Made by a program: the position numbers and the translations under genes
Assembly (NCBI GenBank): GCA_947579605.1
Contig: OX388314.1
Coordinates: 22,826,000-22,889,999, forward strand
Direction: 5' to 3'
Length of the DNA stretch: 64,000 nucleotides
Origin: Athripsodes cinereus
Lineage: Eukaryota; Arthropoda; Insecta; Trichoptera; Leptoceridae
Shown: in pieces, positions 45,901-58,275 of the stretch
Layout of the letters: each line of letters begins with the position of its first letter
Numbering within the stretch: position 1 is the stretch's first letter
The notes under the pieces: generated by a model
Databases searched by the model: none
Told to the model about the DNA's origin: nothing
What the model saw: only the letters and a program-made list of their open reading frames with translations

Positions 45901-46860
45901 TAAGATAGATTAAAATATTGAATTCTAAGCTTGGTAAAACTAAATTTCTTTAAAAGCGGTATCCATATCCGTAATTCATAGCGGTTTTGTGGCTACCATT
46001 TTGATTCTTCCATGCAGCTGTGAACTATAATGTATACCTAACTAAGACTTATAGGTGCACAAGACATTCAATCAAGAAAATTATAGAATACTGGATGTCA
46101 GGCGATATGAATATGTTGCAGATGATAGCCGTTGCGCTTAATAAATGAAAATTCTAGCTTTTTCCTGCTAATTTCTTTCATGTTCAGATCGTACAACAAA
46201 TATATTAACGAACGTATTTATGTGAGATTTGAGCACATCACAACAACATGTAATTTCTGTTTTCGCCGTTTCCTCTCTCTCAATATGGACATTTTGTACT
46301 TGTAATATCCTGTTATATTAAGTTATGTCTCGTTACATAATAATATGTCTTGCGGATATAAAATGTATGTATTATTATTATATTCTTGTATCCTTATTAT
46401 TCAGATTTCAGGACAACAAGTAGGTACTTCAAATGTGTTGAAAATAATATAATACGTAGTTTAATCATTGTTATATGCGATACGTGACATAAATATATTA
46501 TTCGTGTTATATTTATTAAATAGATCGAGATGTTTTTCATTGTGTATCCAACATATTATCAGTGTTACAAGAGACGGAAAAAAATAAAAGAGTTTTGATG
46601 AAATCTATTTCTAGCAGTAAAAAGATGTAGGCTAGTAGGAAGTAAAAAATGATCCTTTTTTAATTCATTCTTTACTTTACATTGATATAAAAATTAATAT
46701 TTTATTTATATTATACTTAATTTTATCTTGAAATATACGCAAACTTCATTGGTCAAATAATATTGATATAATGTATTTAGTTTGTAATATGTGTCAAATG
46801 ACTGTACATATATTTGGCATAATTAATAAAAAAAAATGTTTGTTAATGTTCATTAAATGA
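45901..46860. other. AT-rich stretch, no gene seen
   Basis: Nothing recognised. Confidence 0.4.
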
Positions 46861-46864
46861 ATGT

Positions 46865-47440
46865 TACATTATTTATTTATTTATTTAAACACAATATACG
46901 GCAATTGCCTTTATAAGTATACAGATAAACTTTATAATATCACACAATCATTCAACACAATACATGTACAAAAATGTAAAAACAAACAAAACATAGCCAT
47001 ACTCCAGTTCAAGTCAAAAAATAAAAATGAAAATATAAATACAAATACAATAAATTCAAATTTTAGTCACTAGTCAAGATATTAAAAAACAAAAAATAAT
47101 AATAATAATTTTTGAACTGCATAAAAATACATGAACATGGGAAAATCCACTAGGTCTGATCTGAAAGAAGCGATTCTATTATTTTAAACTTATATTCTAA
47201 CAGAGATGTGCCAAATACGTCTACAACATCCGAATATTTGTTTTCAAGACGCTGCAATCTGTTGACAGACGAGTTAAAATCATAAGGAGTGCTGGAACTA
47301 TTACAATAAAAAGGTAAAGCCTGTCGAGTAGCCCTTATGGGAACATGAAAATTTAACTTCATCAATATATCTGGACAATCAAGATTCCCGTGAATTATTT
47401 TATGTAACAAAATCAAATCACAAAGTACCTACTCTTCTCT
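46865..47440 (-). pseudogene. LINE C-terminus and 3' UTR, (AAAT)n tail
   Basis: The minus-strand frame 47416-47150 reads LLHKIIHGNLDCPDILMKLN, FHVPIRATRQALPFY, SPVNRLQRLENKY-like sequence and DVFGTSLLEYKFKIIESLL. This matches the C-terminal end of Jockey-type reverse transcriptases (LHKILHGxIDCPELL...F.VP.R...R). About 280 bp later comes the GGC...GCC stem (ATATACGGCAATTGCC) and TTTATTTATTTATTTA, which read as the A-rich tail. That pairing assigns the recurring stem-tail to this LINE type. Confidence 0.75.
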
Positions 47441-47507
47441 CAGTCAGTTCTTAATTATTATAATACTAAATAATGTTTGCAAACTGCTGATTTTCTAGTT
47501 TGAATTG

Positions 47508-47665
47508 GTTTCTTCTTCTTCTTCTTCTAGTGCCTTGTCGGGTCTCCCCAACGTTGACGATCACCTCGGCGAACTTGTCCCTTTCCTGTACTGCTTGGAA
47601 CAGCTCTTCCACACTTCGGATGCCGGTGCACTCCCTTATGTTTCTTAGCCAGTTGGATTGATTTA
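47508..47665 (-). mobile_element. GAA-tailed LINE 3' end
   Basis: TTCTTCTTCTTCTTCTTCTAG then TGCCTTGTCGGGTCTCCCC and AACGTTGACGATCACCTCGG: the reverse complement of the end of the LINE at 11171-11790, about 150 bp, well preserved. Confidence 0.9.
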
Positions 47666-47776
47666 TTTGTAGGTGTACTATTAATTATGTTACAACTGTA
47701 TGTTTGGAAAAGAAATGTTCAAAATGTATTTTCGTGATGAGTGTTAAAGTGAAGGCCTACTAAGTACTACTACATC

Positions 47777-48005
47777 ATCAAGGCATTTCCCACGAGTGGG
47801 GTAACCAGCAGAGCAGCCGCATGTAGTAAACATGCATACCGGCTTTAACATACCAATAAAAAAGACATTCAGGATAGGTGGCAAATCTCATCGCCGAATT
47901 CAAGTTGTGAAATGTCTTTATTTCTTCGAACTCCTGTCTTTTACAGGACACTCGAAAATATACGGCAAAGGGTAGTAGACCAATGCTTTGCTAGATGGTC
48001 CTCGG
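47777..48005 (-). mobile_element. SINE S1, full length
   Basis: Reads from GGCATTTCCCACGAGTGGGG and TAACCAGCAG through CATTCAGGATAGGTGGCAAA, ATCTCATCGCCGAATTC and TTTTACAGGACACTCG to the head end CTCGG. One of the most complete copies. Confidence 0.9.
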
Positions 48006-48193
48006 AAAAATAATAGGTAAATAAAATAAAGTAATATATATAAAAATGTCACATGTTCAGCAATGTTTGAAACATTGATAACGCCATTTTACATACTTAT
48101 GCTACTTGTCGCACCCCAATATGAAATCATTCGAATGGAAAGCAACAGCCTTTATTTTATTATGTCAAAATGGATATATAGGTGCACGCAGCA

Positions 48194-48197
<4 letters not shown>

Positions 48198-48250
<53 letters not shown>
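48198..48250. repeat. (AT)n microsatellite
   Basis: About 26 uninterrupted TA units. It produces the artificial alternating Tyr-Ile translation in this region. Confidence 0.98.
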
Positions 48251-48252
<2 letters not shown>

Positions 48253-48549
48253 GATATTTTTATACATAAAATGTTTGTTATAAATGATAAAAGTTATCAA
48301 AATAATGTGTTAATTAAAATTACGCCTTGAGAATTATAAGTATGTAGGTAATACTCGTACAAGAGAGAATGGAGCTGGCTTGTCTATGAAAAGCTATCTG
48401 GGAGGAGCTGTAATAGAGGTTGTGGCTTTCTGGGATGGAATGGAAATATAGGAATAATGGGAATATCTTGCATTTGACGTTTTGTAATTATTGTTGTATT
48501 GGTAATGTGTATGTAGAGTCTTAAATGGTTCATGTGTTGTAGGATATTT

Positions 48550-48700
48550 ATTTATTTATTTATTTCAATCAATATACGGCATTTGCCTTTTACAATACAT
48601 ATATAATAAACATAAAACATTTTGCAATCCTCAATACACAATAAGAAATAATAATACAGTAAAATCTTAAATAATCAAAACAATAGAAAAAGTATTATTC
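48550..48700 (-). mobile_element. LINE 3' tail with GGC...GCC stem
   Basis: TATTTATTTATTTATTTC then AATATACGGCATTTGCC and TTTTACAATAC, the same layout as at 46865-46920. Confidence 0.6.
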
Positions 48701-48749
48701 TTTTTATATTGTGAGATGAACTGTATGACTCTAAAGCAATAAAATAATA

Positions 48750-48965
48750 CACCGATTCCCGGGTTCGATTCTCAGCCAGGGCAGAGTGAGGAGTGACCTT
48801 TTTAAATTGTCCTGGGTCTGGGTGTTGCATGTATATGTGTGTAGTGCATTGTATTTGTGTGTATCATCGCGTTACATAATACAAGGTTCATCTTAATTTG
48901 GGACTAGCTCGATCTGTGTGAATTGTCTATGTATGTTATGTTATGTTAAGTAAAAATAAAATAAA
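48750..48965 (+). mobile_element. tRNA-derived SINE (family S3)
   Basis: The B box GGGTTCGATTCTCAG, then CTGGGTCTGGGTGTTGCATG as in the copy at 16808, and an AAAATAAAATAAATA tail. The A box region is lost. Confidence 0.7.
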
Positions 48966-50120
48966 TAGATTTGACATATTCAATGTTTTTTTTATTATTT
49001 TTGATGCTGACTGACACGAAAAGAAGAAGAAGAAGAGCTATCTGAAAATCACGAGACCCGAGAATTGAGAAAACTACTGAAAAGAGAATGATAAAGAAAG
49101 ACAGACTATAACATAAAGAACTAAGATCTTTATACCTAGTAGAGTTTTTATTGGTTTTCTTATTTTTTTGCATTTATATGGAATAAAGAATGTTTCAAAT
49201 ATATCTCGCCAGAGGTGCTTATAACCTTATATATTTTCATAAAAAGGTTATATTTCTCGATTACTAGGAAATGATAAAAGCTCGTAGGGGTACTCAAAGT
49301 AAGTTATAATTATTTCATGTTACATATTTCACAAATTGTTATTCCAATGAACTTTCTCAAATTTCCAATCAAGACATTTTTAAGTATAATATGAAAGAGA
49401 ATACAAATTTTTAACTTTTAAATCAAACAAATTATTCTTAGACAGCTGATGTTAAAGTGAAAATGATATTATTTTAACATGTTGAAATAACATAATTTAA
49501 TAAGGTCTCCGAAAATAAAGGGGTTTAAAAATAAAGGACAAAATTATGTGGGTATAACAATTTAACAAGAAAAGGGTTGTTCGTCAAACGATAATATCCC
49601 CTTACTAATATTTTAGTAGTTTCACATGTGAGTATTTTTGCTGTAGACATTTTACATTGTTACATCTCCCGTAGGTCCTTTACAGGACACTTGGGTTTAT
49701 CAACATTACAATAGTACAAAAGAAGGAAAAACATCAATACAACAGAAAGAGCGCACTTAAGCACAACATACAAGAAAAAATTGAAAAGTCAAGACACAAC
49801 AATAAACAAATGCATGTAATAAACGAGTAAATGGTCCTCTCTGTATCAATTTAAATCTAAATAAAAAAGATGGGTAGCATACCTCATCCCTGAACATATG
49901 ACATTTTTGATCCTCTCCTTTGTTTAAGGCATGCCATTGTGGGCATACGATGCTTTTTGCATGGATAGTAATCATGTCATTGGTTATCTCAGTTATGTAA
50001 AAGAAAAATCAATACTCTCTATGATAATTTTGAAGTTTTGGACAGTAAAATTGCTAATAAAAATCACATAATTTTATCAGCGTTTTTCAATAATTGTCAT
50101 AATTATGTGTACCATCAATT
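48966..50120. other. AT-rich stretch, no gene seen
   Basis: GGGTAGCATACCTCATCCCTG at about 49870 may be a decayed SINE S1 core. Nothing else recognised. Confidence 0.4.
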
Positions 50121-50128
50121 TGCCCCCA

Positions 50129-50202
50129 TTACAAATATGAATTTTTCCAACTAAGCACAAAAACGATTTTTTGTGGTTAGTTGGAAAAATTCATATTTGT
50201 AA
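50129..50202. repeat. 74-bp palindromic repeat
   Basis: TTACAAATATGAATTTTTCC and AACTAAGCACAAAAA (50129-50163) are nearly fully complementary to 50166-50202. The loop is only a few bases. Nothing in it is coding. Confidence 0.75.
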
Positions 50203-50235
50203 CATGTTCTTCTCCTTCGTATTTGGAGTCACGTG

Positions 50236-50290
50236 AGTTTTTCATTTTCATTCGACGTTTCGGTAAATATGCCGGGGGCATCGTCAGAGA
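50236..50290 (-). repeat. Repeat ending CTGACGA...CCGAAACGTCG
   Basis: The minus strand reads CTGACGATGCCCCCGGCA then TATTTACCGAAACGTCGAA. It shares the CTGANGA...CCGAAACGTCG arrangement with 40393-40430 though the middle differs. Confidence 0.55.
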
Positions 50291-51240
50291 ATTTTGTGCT
50301 ATGTCGTCTACATCTTCTAATTATTCAAATAACAGCTATCACTTCCTGAGTGGAGCTGGGTTAAAAGTTAGTTTAATAAATAAAACCAGAAATGTGCGAA
50401 CACCACTCTGATCCATTTAATATGTACTCATATACAAAAGTATAGGTACCAACTGAGTGTACTTAATAATATATGAGATAATATTATTTTTACGAGCCGT
50501 TTTGTTACAGAACATATTGTGACGAGTGTTATAAGAAGATGATGATGGGTTTCAAACGGAGATGATACTCTGCAGACCCATATTGGGTCGGTTTTTGGGT
50601 CTCCTTTATGTTATATATCTAATAATAATATGATGTTTAGGTGAACGGCTTCGAAAAATCATTTTTAAACTAGTCTCTGGCTCGTTTCCTTTATTTTATT
50701 TTTTATTAAATTTGAAATTTTTCGACACAATTCGTTATTGTAAACTGGATCTAAATAATCAATCTAATGCTTTAAAACCAAGGATGACTTTAATTTTTCT
50801 ATGATTTTTCCACGCTCTGCTTAATAACAGATAAATGAAAAAAATTGACCTTGTTTCAAAGATTTTTTTGCTGTTTGTAACAATTTTCAAAAGTACCAAT
50901 AAACATTATTATTATTACATGATGGATATTATTATGAATGTTATGGTTCAATTGATAAAAAAACAAGAGTTTATAGAATAGAAAATATTAAGGTTAAGAT
51001 AAAAAATACTATAAATCGTTGATAATCAGTAGAAAATAATCGAAAATAGGTTTCAAGAGGTATGCACAAAAGTCACGCGACGACAATAGTTAAATAATGC
51101 CCACGGACTATTATTATATTGTGTATTACATAAGTCCCCAAAATCTATTATTTTACTAGCTGAGTCGAATCATATCATCCAATATAACAAAATGGTTACG
51201 ATACCGTATTGAATGTTAGAAATAGGACAAATGAATAGAA

Positions 51241-51428
51241 TTACGAATGTTTGGAGTCAAAAAACTTTACTAATACCACTAAAAATTATTATACGCGCGA
51301 CCACGGTTTTGTCAAATATTTGTCAAATATTGCGCTTGAGAATGACAGGTTACCTGTTGAAACCTTGGTCGCGCGTATGATAATTTTTAGTGGTATTAGT
51401 AAAGTTTTTTGACTCCAAACATTCGTTA
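51241..51428. mobile_element. Palindromic MITE with TTA duplication
   Basis: The element 51244-51425 has arms of about 65 bp starting CGAATGTTTGGAGTCAAAAA and running to TATACGCGCGACCA, nearly perfect. TTA lies on both sides (51241-51243, 51426-51428), as in PIF/Harbinger insertions. The centre is about 50 bp. Confidence 0.82.
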
Positions 51429-51679
51429 TTATGTTTAGAAACTACCACAACGTTACCGCCAAATCAATAAATAATACAAATAGACTTTGAAAATGTAACA
51501 GAATATTATACAAATAGGTATCTTTCAAATAGATGCCATTTTTCAGTTGCCTTGTTTTTTAAAAACCTTCTTTTCTCTTGTGCTTTGTATGACACTTGAA
51601 ATTAGAAAATAAGTTAAAAGAAAGTACTTAATATATATTAAAATTGTAGTTAATATTTTGTGTTATATTTTAATTACAC

Positions 51680-52081
51680 TGACGGGCTGTTTCACCACCT
51701 CTGGATAAAGTGCCGGATAGCCAATCCAACACAAATCTAACGGATAAAACGAAAAATGCGTTTCACGACTCCCTGACAGCGCTGTCCTATAGATAAAGGT
51801 CTAGATAAGTTATCCAGCGGATAAGTCTTAGATAATGTTAAAATATCAAAATTTGTTTACATGTGGGTTGCCTAGATATATTCCTAGGCAACGCACGATA
51901 TATTGCATACATTCATGCAACAAACGCATGAAATTACAACGTTGCCACTGCTATCTGGCGGATAACAATCCGTAAGAAACCTGTAGGTGGTGAAACGCTC
52001 GCTTCAGTTTATCTTGTAGATAAATTTATCCTAAGGATAGTTATCTAGAACTTTATCCAGAGGTGGTGAAACAGCCCGTGA
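51680..52081. mobile_element. 396-bp MITE with inverted ends
   Basis: Begins CGGGCTGTTTCACCACCTCT and ends, in reverse complement, CGGGCTGTTTCACCACCTCT, continuing GGATAAAGT. TGA flanks both ends (51680-51682, 52079-52081), a 3-bp duplication. Internal GGATAA words recur near both ends. No frame. Confidence 0.82.
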
Positions 52082-52589
52082 GAGGATTATCTATATGTAT
52101 AATGTTATGCATCTAGGCTTTATCATTTTTAACAGCTAACATTTTATTTTCAATAATTTTTATATGGACTCTGCCCTCCAAAAAAAGGGACTTTGAAGAG
52201 AGTGTATTAGTATGAAATATTTTCACGACGGCGTTCTTTGGCTGGCATGCCCTTCAAACCTGCTTAATGACTCGTGAAGACAATTTTGGTTGGAATGTGT
52301 GGATAAATTGGAGTTTAGGGTTCCTGAGATATTCGGGTGTGTGTTGGGTCTCGCATTATTGAGCGGTTTGGGATTGAAAGTAGACAAATCCAATTTTTTT
52401 TATATATTTTAAACAGAATAAGTTGAACTATTCTACGAGTTCTTTGAAAGTGTGTCCTTAAAAATAGTCAATTTCTATGAAACTTGTGTGAAAAATATCA
52501 GAGAAAATCTTTGTAAGTATGGAAACCAGTAAAACTATAATTAATTTTTGGACTCTATCGACAGTTTTCTTCAAATGGATTTATTCAGA

Positions 52590-52860
52590 TACGATATCAA
52601 ACCCCACATTTACCTTCTTCTCACGCCCGTCTACCTTTCATAACAACATCATCTCCGTCGGTCCTTCAATCCTGAGGATCGTGACCATCATACTTCGTTC
52701 TGTAGACCATCTGTCTCCACCTTGAGCGATTCTCCGCCATGTGTAAGTCCCCGTGTAGTGAACTCTATGTGGTCTCCTTAATTTGGTCGCTCTATCTTAT
52801 TGGTACTCTGCCCCTCCCACACCTGCCTTCTACTGCCTCAGTTTTAATTACTATTTCCAG
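52590..52860 (-). pseudogene. LINE C-terminal relic of the third family
   Basis: The minus strand reads WRRIAQGGDRWSTERSMMVT then ILRIEGPTEMMLL, matching the VTILSIEGPT end of the plus-strand relic at 17125. Upstream homology is faint. Confidence 0.6.
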
Positions 52861-53630
52861 GTTTTCAGGCTCTCTTCTTGCAATGTAATAACAACATGTT
52901 GGCATAATTAAATACGAAAATAACTTCAAATGACTTTTTTATATTATATTCACAAAAAAGGTAATAAAGTGTTTAGTATCTACATGTTTTGAAAACTATT
53001 CTATTTCATCATTCTCTACATGAAAGAAATCTAGCAATATTGTCTGAAATCAGTAATTGTTACCAAAATAAGAATTTCGTGGAATCAACGGTGTGATTAA
53101 AAACGATATTAAATAATATGAACCCATCTTTATTATCAAAAGCATATATGTGTCTTTTAAATTCTAGTGTAGATAAAATATATAAGAACCGGTTTAAATA
53201 TACCTTTGTATGTAAATTAAAAAAAAACATATATTATTTACTTCAACTATAATATGTTCTTTATTGAGAGAGGACATTTTATATATATGAAGAAAACATT
53301 TGTTTTTTTAATTTCATTATGGAAATCTACTTCCTAAACAGCAACACAGTGAACCTTTGTTTGTTTCGAAAATGTGCAAATTTGTTGTTGAATTAATTTT
53401 GTCCATGTTGTCCATAAACAGCGAAATGATTTATGTTAGCTTTTAGTAAAGGCGCCTTTTTCGCTTCTTTGGATTTCATTGGATTTTACACAATGATACA
53501 TTGTTTGAACATAGCTCTCGAATTGAAATGTCTGATTGACACTTGTGAATATTTTGTACAATAAAAACGAACTAAAATACACTTTTTTCAGTTGTCCGTT
53601 CTGCGGTCTAAAATAATTTTATTTAAATCC
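52861..53630. other. AT-rich stretch, no gene seen
   Basis: Nothing recognised. Confidence 0.4.
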
Positions 53631-53639
53631 ACTGAACAT

Positions 53640-53865
53640 TATCATGGTTTGAGGTTTTATAAAGTTCCCCAAAACCCAAGCAAACATAAACGAGACTGGA
53701 TTAACTTTTATTTATATATGGTTAGATGGAAGAAATCACTTTTTAGTGATAATCTCGCCACTGCACGTCGTCCTAGTTTGTAAAATTTTATATTATTTTG
53801 TTAACACTGTTATGTAATGATGATGTGCAAGAAGAATAAATAAATAAATAAATATATTAGAAAAT
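53640..53865 (+). mobile_element. LINE 3' end (WKKSL type)
   Basis: MVRWKKSLFSDNLATARRP and a stop, then GTTAACACTGTTATGTAATG and a GAAGAATAAATAAATAAATA tail. Same as 25140-25300 in reverse. Confidence 0.7.
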
Positions 53866-54784
53866 TAATAAAAAAATAAATAAAAAATATTAAATCGAGA
53901 TATTCTCGTATTGTTGTAGACATTGTTGACATGAAAAAAATATCTATAAATGCTTGCACACAGAATAGATATATGTTTATTTTTTATCGAAAATTGATAA
54001 GTATCAAAATTTGTAGAAGAGCCCAAAGCCAATAATTGGGTTTTGACCGATTTCCATACTAACATTTACTTTCTCCACTTTTAACACAAATATCAGAGAA
54101 TATGACTATTTTTGAAAATGCATTTTTATTAAAATCGAAGCGAATGATATTTTTGCATATTGAAAAAAAAATATCATTTTAGGATTGGTCCGCTGTCGAT
54201 CCCAAATCATTCATAATATTATGTATGTAAATTGAAATCTTTTCCTATATATGGCTTCGAACAGAACTGCGTATTTCTACTGCTAGTAATATTTTATCAT
54301 TATTATAAAACGTATCACTTTTCATATAAATATGCCTGTGTATTGTTTAATTACTATGGTAGCACGCCTCCACGTATATATTAAACGCAAGTAAGATTTC
54401 ACTTCACAGAATCATTACATTTCCCTAAAGAATATTATATTATTTTCACAAAGAGTTACAGAAATATTTTTCGTGCTTACAAGCTTTTGAACACGGAGTA
54501 AGTACGTTGTTAGTGAATAGGTACTTTCTTCTGTTGTTACTAAGGAAATCCTTAGTAAAAGACGTAGAAAAAAAATGTGTATTAAATTTTGTTTCCATAT
54601 TTCGGTTTGAATTTTGAAATATTTATTTCTAGAATTCTTTTGTAAATGTTTTTAAATACCCTTTTTCTCTGTGAAGGTTGATAAAGTATCGAAAAGAAGC
54701 TAAGCATAAAGGTCACGCGGTGATAAAACAAACACAATAGATGTATAAAGAACGTAACTTTGGGCCAACTATCAAAACGTTTTC

Positions 54785-55110
54785 ACTGTGCTGGTGTTTA
54801 GATAGTGGAATTCCAAAATATTAAAATGAAATTTTTTTTTCTGCTATATTTTAGCTTATTGAGAGAGATTTATTTTGTCTTATAAGGATATTAATTAAGT
54901 TATCGGTTTCTTAGTTGTATGTTTTTTTACTTTTTTGTATTTTTCTATTTAGATGTTTAGTTAATGATTTTTTGTTAAAGGCGTATATCCGTTTATTGTG
55001 TAAAAATAAAATAAATAAATATTGTCAATCGAAATCTAAACTAGAGATAGACGAAGTCCTTATAAGACGAAAGACGTTTTACTCAATAAAAACAAGTTTT
55101 ACACAAGTAG
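54785..55110. mobile_element. Foldback element FB interrupted by a LINE tail
   Basis: CACTGTGCTGGTGTTTAG and AGTGGAATTCC form the outer part. TATTGAGAGAGATTTATTTTG and CTTATAAGGA (54858-54890) are inverted at 55050-55090 (TCCTTATAAG, ACGAAAGACG, TACTCAATA). Between them lies a LINE 3' end with AAAGGCGTATATCCG and AAAATAAATAAAT (about 54900-55020). Confidence 0.6.
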
Positions 55111-55558
55111 AAAAAAAATTAATGTGTTGGTAACTTGGTACTTACTTCTTTTCAAAATAAGTTTGTTTAATTAAATTAAATGTTTCAGTAATAACACTGG
55201 GAAACAAAATTATAAACAATTAATTAAATATATTTAATTCTGCGTAATTCTTTGCCAGCTGAGTAACCTCTTTGAACGAAATTCCTAATAAAAATATTGC
55301 GTATTGAAAATAAAAAGAATTATCCAGACTGTTGGAGATATGAGAAGGGAAAAAGTAAATTTTATCAAGTTATTAGCAATAATTTTGATTTGATGGTAAT
55401 CTTCTACAATGAAAAATACGCCCTCTTACGACGTAAAGCGTATAAAGGAGAGTATTATAAACATTTTATGATATTGACATTTGAATAAGTATCAGCATAC
55501 TTAGCGGTAGTTTATTGCCTTTGTCTAAGCAATAACATAACTAAGTTTAGCATTAACT

Positions 55559-55719
55559 CGTTAATCTTTAGTTTACTCGAGAAGTTATAAATTTTTAACG
55601 TTTATCTACAGTTTACTAAAAAAGTTATTAATTTTTAACGTTAATCTTAAGTAAACTAAAAAAAGTTATTATTTTTTGACGTTATCTTAAGTTGACTGAA
55701 AAAGTTATTAATTTTTAAC
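55559..55719. repeat. Four 40-bp tandem units
   Basis: Units start at 55559, 55599, 55639 and 55680, each close to CGTTAATCTTAAGTTTACT followed by AAAGTTATTAATTTTTAA. A fifth partial copy may follow. Divergence between units is moderate. Confidence 0.85.
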
Positions 55720-56560
55720 TTATCTTACAACATCGTATTAACTAACTTTACTTACTTCCGTTAAAGAAAATGAGACCTCCGTTAAGAACGTTGCAGAATT
55801 ATTTTATTGCAACTTAGTTTAACATATCATCAATATAATATATCCCCTTATGTCGCATCTTTTGTAAGGTTGGGAGAAAGGACGGTAGGAATTACTTTAT
55901 TTATCGGATATTTCAGGAGTCCATGGGCTTCTATTTATCCGTTTAGGTGACAATTTCTTTATCCTTTTATGTAACTCTCTCGTGTCTTTCAGTACCACTA
56001 TGCCAGTGTTGGCATCTCCGACCCTACCACTTCAGTGGGCGGGGGACCCGGCTAGGAGAAAGGACAGAATACCATTTCGACTTTGTCTATTGTCAATAAA
56101 ACTATATAAAAATATTAAACTGATTTTCATATTCATACCTTCCGCCACAATAATTTTTTTTATTGAGCATAAACTGCAACTGGAGTTAGATTTTCTAAAA
56201 ATAAAAACCGTTAATTTTTTGTTAACGTATAATCTAAGTGAACTTTTTTTATTAACCGTTACCAGATGTGTTATTAACATATTGTGCTACTACATACTCA
56301 TGCACGTGTTACAAAGTGGGAGCACGTGTTATATACATATGTATGTCACTGTCAGATACTTGAATCAGACGGTTGACCAAATAACTAGGCGATTAGTCAA
56401 ACGTCGACATTTAATTGAATAGCTAGTCGAATTGTTTGACGCAACAATTATCAATACTAGCACCACAGTATCAAATAAAGAAACTTAATTTCAACAATCC
56501 GGCTAGCTCCGTTCTGAATGGCTGGACATTCAGTTAACTGGCTAATTCAACCTCTACCAC
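55720..56560. other. AT-rich stretch, no gene seen
   Basis: The 146-codon frame at 55982 has no domain that I recognise and overlaps a minus-strand frame of similar quality. Not supported as a gene. Confidence 0.4.
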
Positions 56561-56562
56561 AA

Positions 56563-56806
56563 ACCATCACAGCACATCCTTCAAGTAGGGTAGTTAGCAA
56601 ACTAGCTGCGTGAAATAAACAAACATGCTGTCCTCTCCATGCCAACAAAAAATTAAGACATTCAGGATAGATAGTAAACTTCATCGTTTAACTAAAGATA
56701 TAAAATGTTTTCATCTCTTCGATCACCGGCCAGGACATTTTTACAGGACACTCGAAAACTTACGAAAAAGAATAGGAGACCACTTCTATGCCGAGTGCTT
56801 CATGGA
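56563..56806 (-). mobile_element. SINE S1, full length
   Basis: CAGCACATCCTTCAAGTAGGG, ATGCTGTCCTCTCCATGCC, GACATTCAGGATAGATAGT, TTTTTACAGGACACTCG and CGAGTGCTTCATGG are in the minus-strand order. Confidence 0.85.
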
Positions 56807-57174
56807 GTATTCAAATATTGAGCGGTGACATACACACCATGACATGACATACATAACACGACATTTTATTGTCAATATGAAAATAATAGCATATTATTAT
56901 GATGTAGTTTGTTGGTATCTTATAACCTCAAAGTATTTTGACATATAATCTTACCCTTATCTTAAACTATATACCTACTTATATTTTACTGAGTAAATTA
57001 AAAACAAAATTATAATATTTTATTGCAATATTGTTTCAATGAGGAATTGTTTGGAATTGGTCAAAATGAGTTCAGTTTAATCGGAATTATGAGCTAAATT
57101 TCAACACTAAAATAATAATAGTCCTATGTTATCAGTTTTCATTAATCTGCTTTGTCTAAAAAAAACCTTGTGGT

Positions 57175-57360
57175 TTGACCACGTAGTTCGAATTCTAAAA
57201 GACACCCGTGTGTTGAGTAAGAGAGAAACGTGTTTGTTGAATTTGTATAAGAAATCGTAAGAATGTGGAGGAAGCGAAAGAAGTAAGTAGGGATAGATTT
57301 ATATGGCGTTTCATCTTTTGCCTACCCGCTTAGGAGACGGCGTGAGGGCAAAGTGCATAT
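57175..57360 (+). pseudogene. RTE C-terminal relic
   Basis: TTTGACCACGTAGTTCGAATTC, GTGTTGAGTAAGAGAG, AAGAATGTGGAGGAAGCG and GGAGACGGCGTGAGGGCA match the RTE end with indels. Confidence 0.82.
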
Positions 57361-58262
57361 AGTGTCTGTTTTATAAACTCGAATACGTCATTTGAAAATC
57401 TCGCGGAAAGCAATAAAAATAATATAATATAAATTTTGGGTTGTAATGCGCAGTGAACAGACAGCAGGGATTAGAATCTGAGATTTCCAAAGTGAAATTC
57501 CCAAACTCTATAATCAGACTGCTGATCATCTTAAGAATATCTTTTTTTTTTGCAATTATAACTTTTTAATTGCATAATAATTCCTCATTTACATATCTAA
57601 CACCATTTGAACACAATAAAAGACGGAACAAGTTTTCCTAAAACGTTGTTCAAAATATCCAAGAATTTTTTACCGAAAAATTGGCGGAGGAAAACGTTAT
57701 TTCTTATTTACTCACCAAAAAAACTTGAAGGAAACCTTTTACCTGTCGTTTTGACGGCCAATCGTTGGAGAGTTTACACAATTACTAATAATACCCGCTT
57801 TTCCTTTTGAAACATCAGTCACGTCCTCGTTTCTTCCTTCAGTACATATCAAATGATACCTTTTTATAATAACACCTTTTGCTTGCTGTTAGTTGCTTGA
57901 TGTAACCCGTATCTACGTACCTACCTCCTTTTTTATCTTACCTTTCTTTTTTCTTCCGTCACAACCAATAAGACGACCTATGTTTCTATTAATACTCTAG
58001 CGTAAAAAATATTACCAACCTAAAATCAAGTTGCTCTAGTTCTAAAAAAAGCTGGATATTAAGACATATTTTTAGAAGTTCGTGTACTCAAATATTCATG
58101 GTCTTTTCAAGAATGTTGATTCGACATGTTTAAAACGTTTTTCGATTGCATCAGTTGTGCATTTTTAGTTAAATATTTTGATTTATCTTATGTTTTGTTT
58201 CCCTGAAATAAAACAAATATAAAGGTAGATTTGTTCTTCAAAATTAATGAAATTTATTTCCA

Positions 58263-58275
58263 AGTATTTTAACTT
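58263..58275. repeat. Left target-site duplication of the RTE element
   Basis: AGTATTTTAACTT, repeated exactly at 61325-61337. It fixes the first base of the RTE copy at 58276. Confidence 0.88.

Noticed and set aside
48063..48330. Frames with alternating Tyr-Ile
   Set aside because: Produced by the (AT)n microsatellite.
55982..56422. A 146-codon plus-strand frame as a possible host gene
   Set aside because: Low-complexity hydrophobic translation, overlapping minus-strand frame, no recognised domain or splice context.
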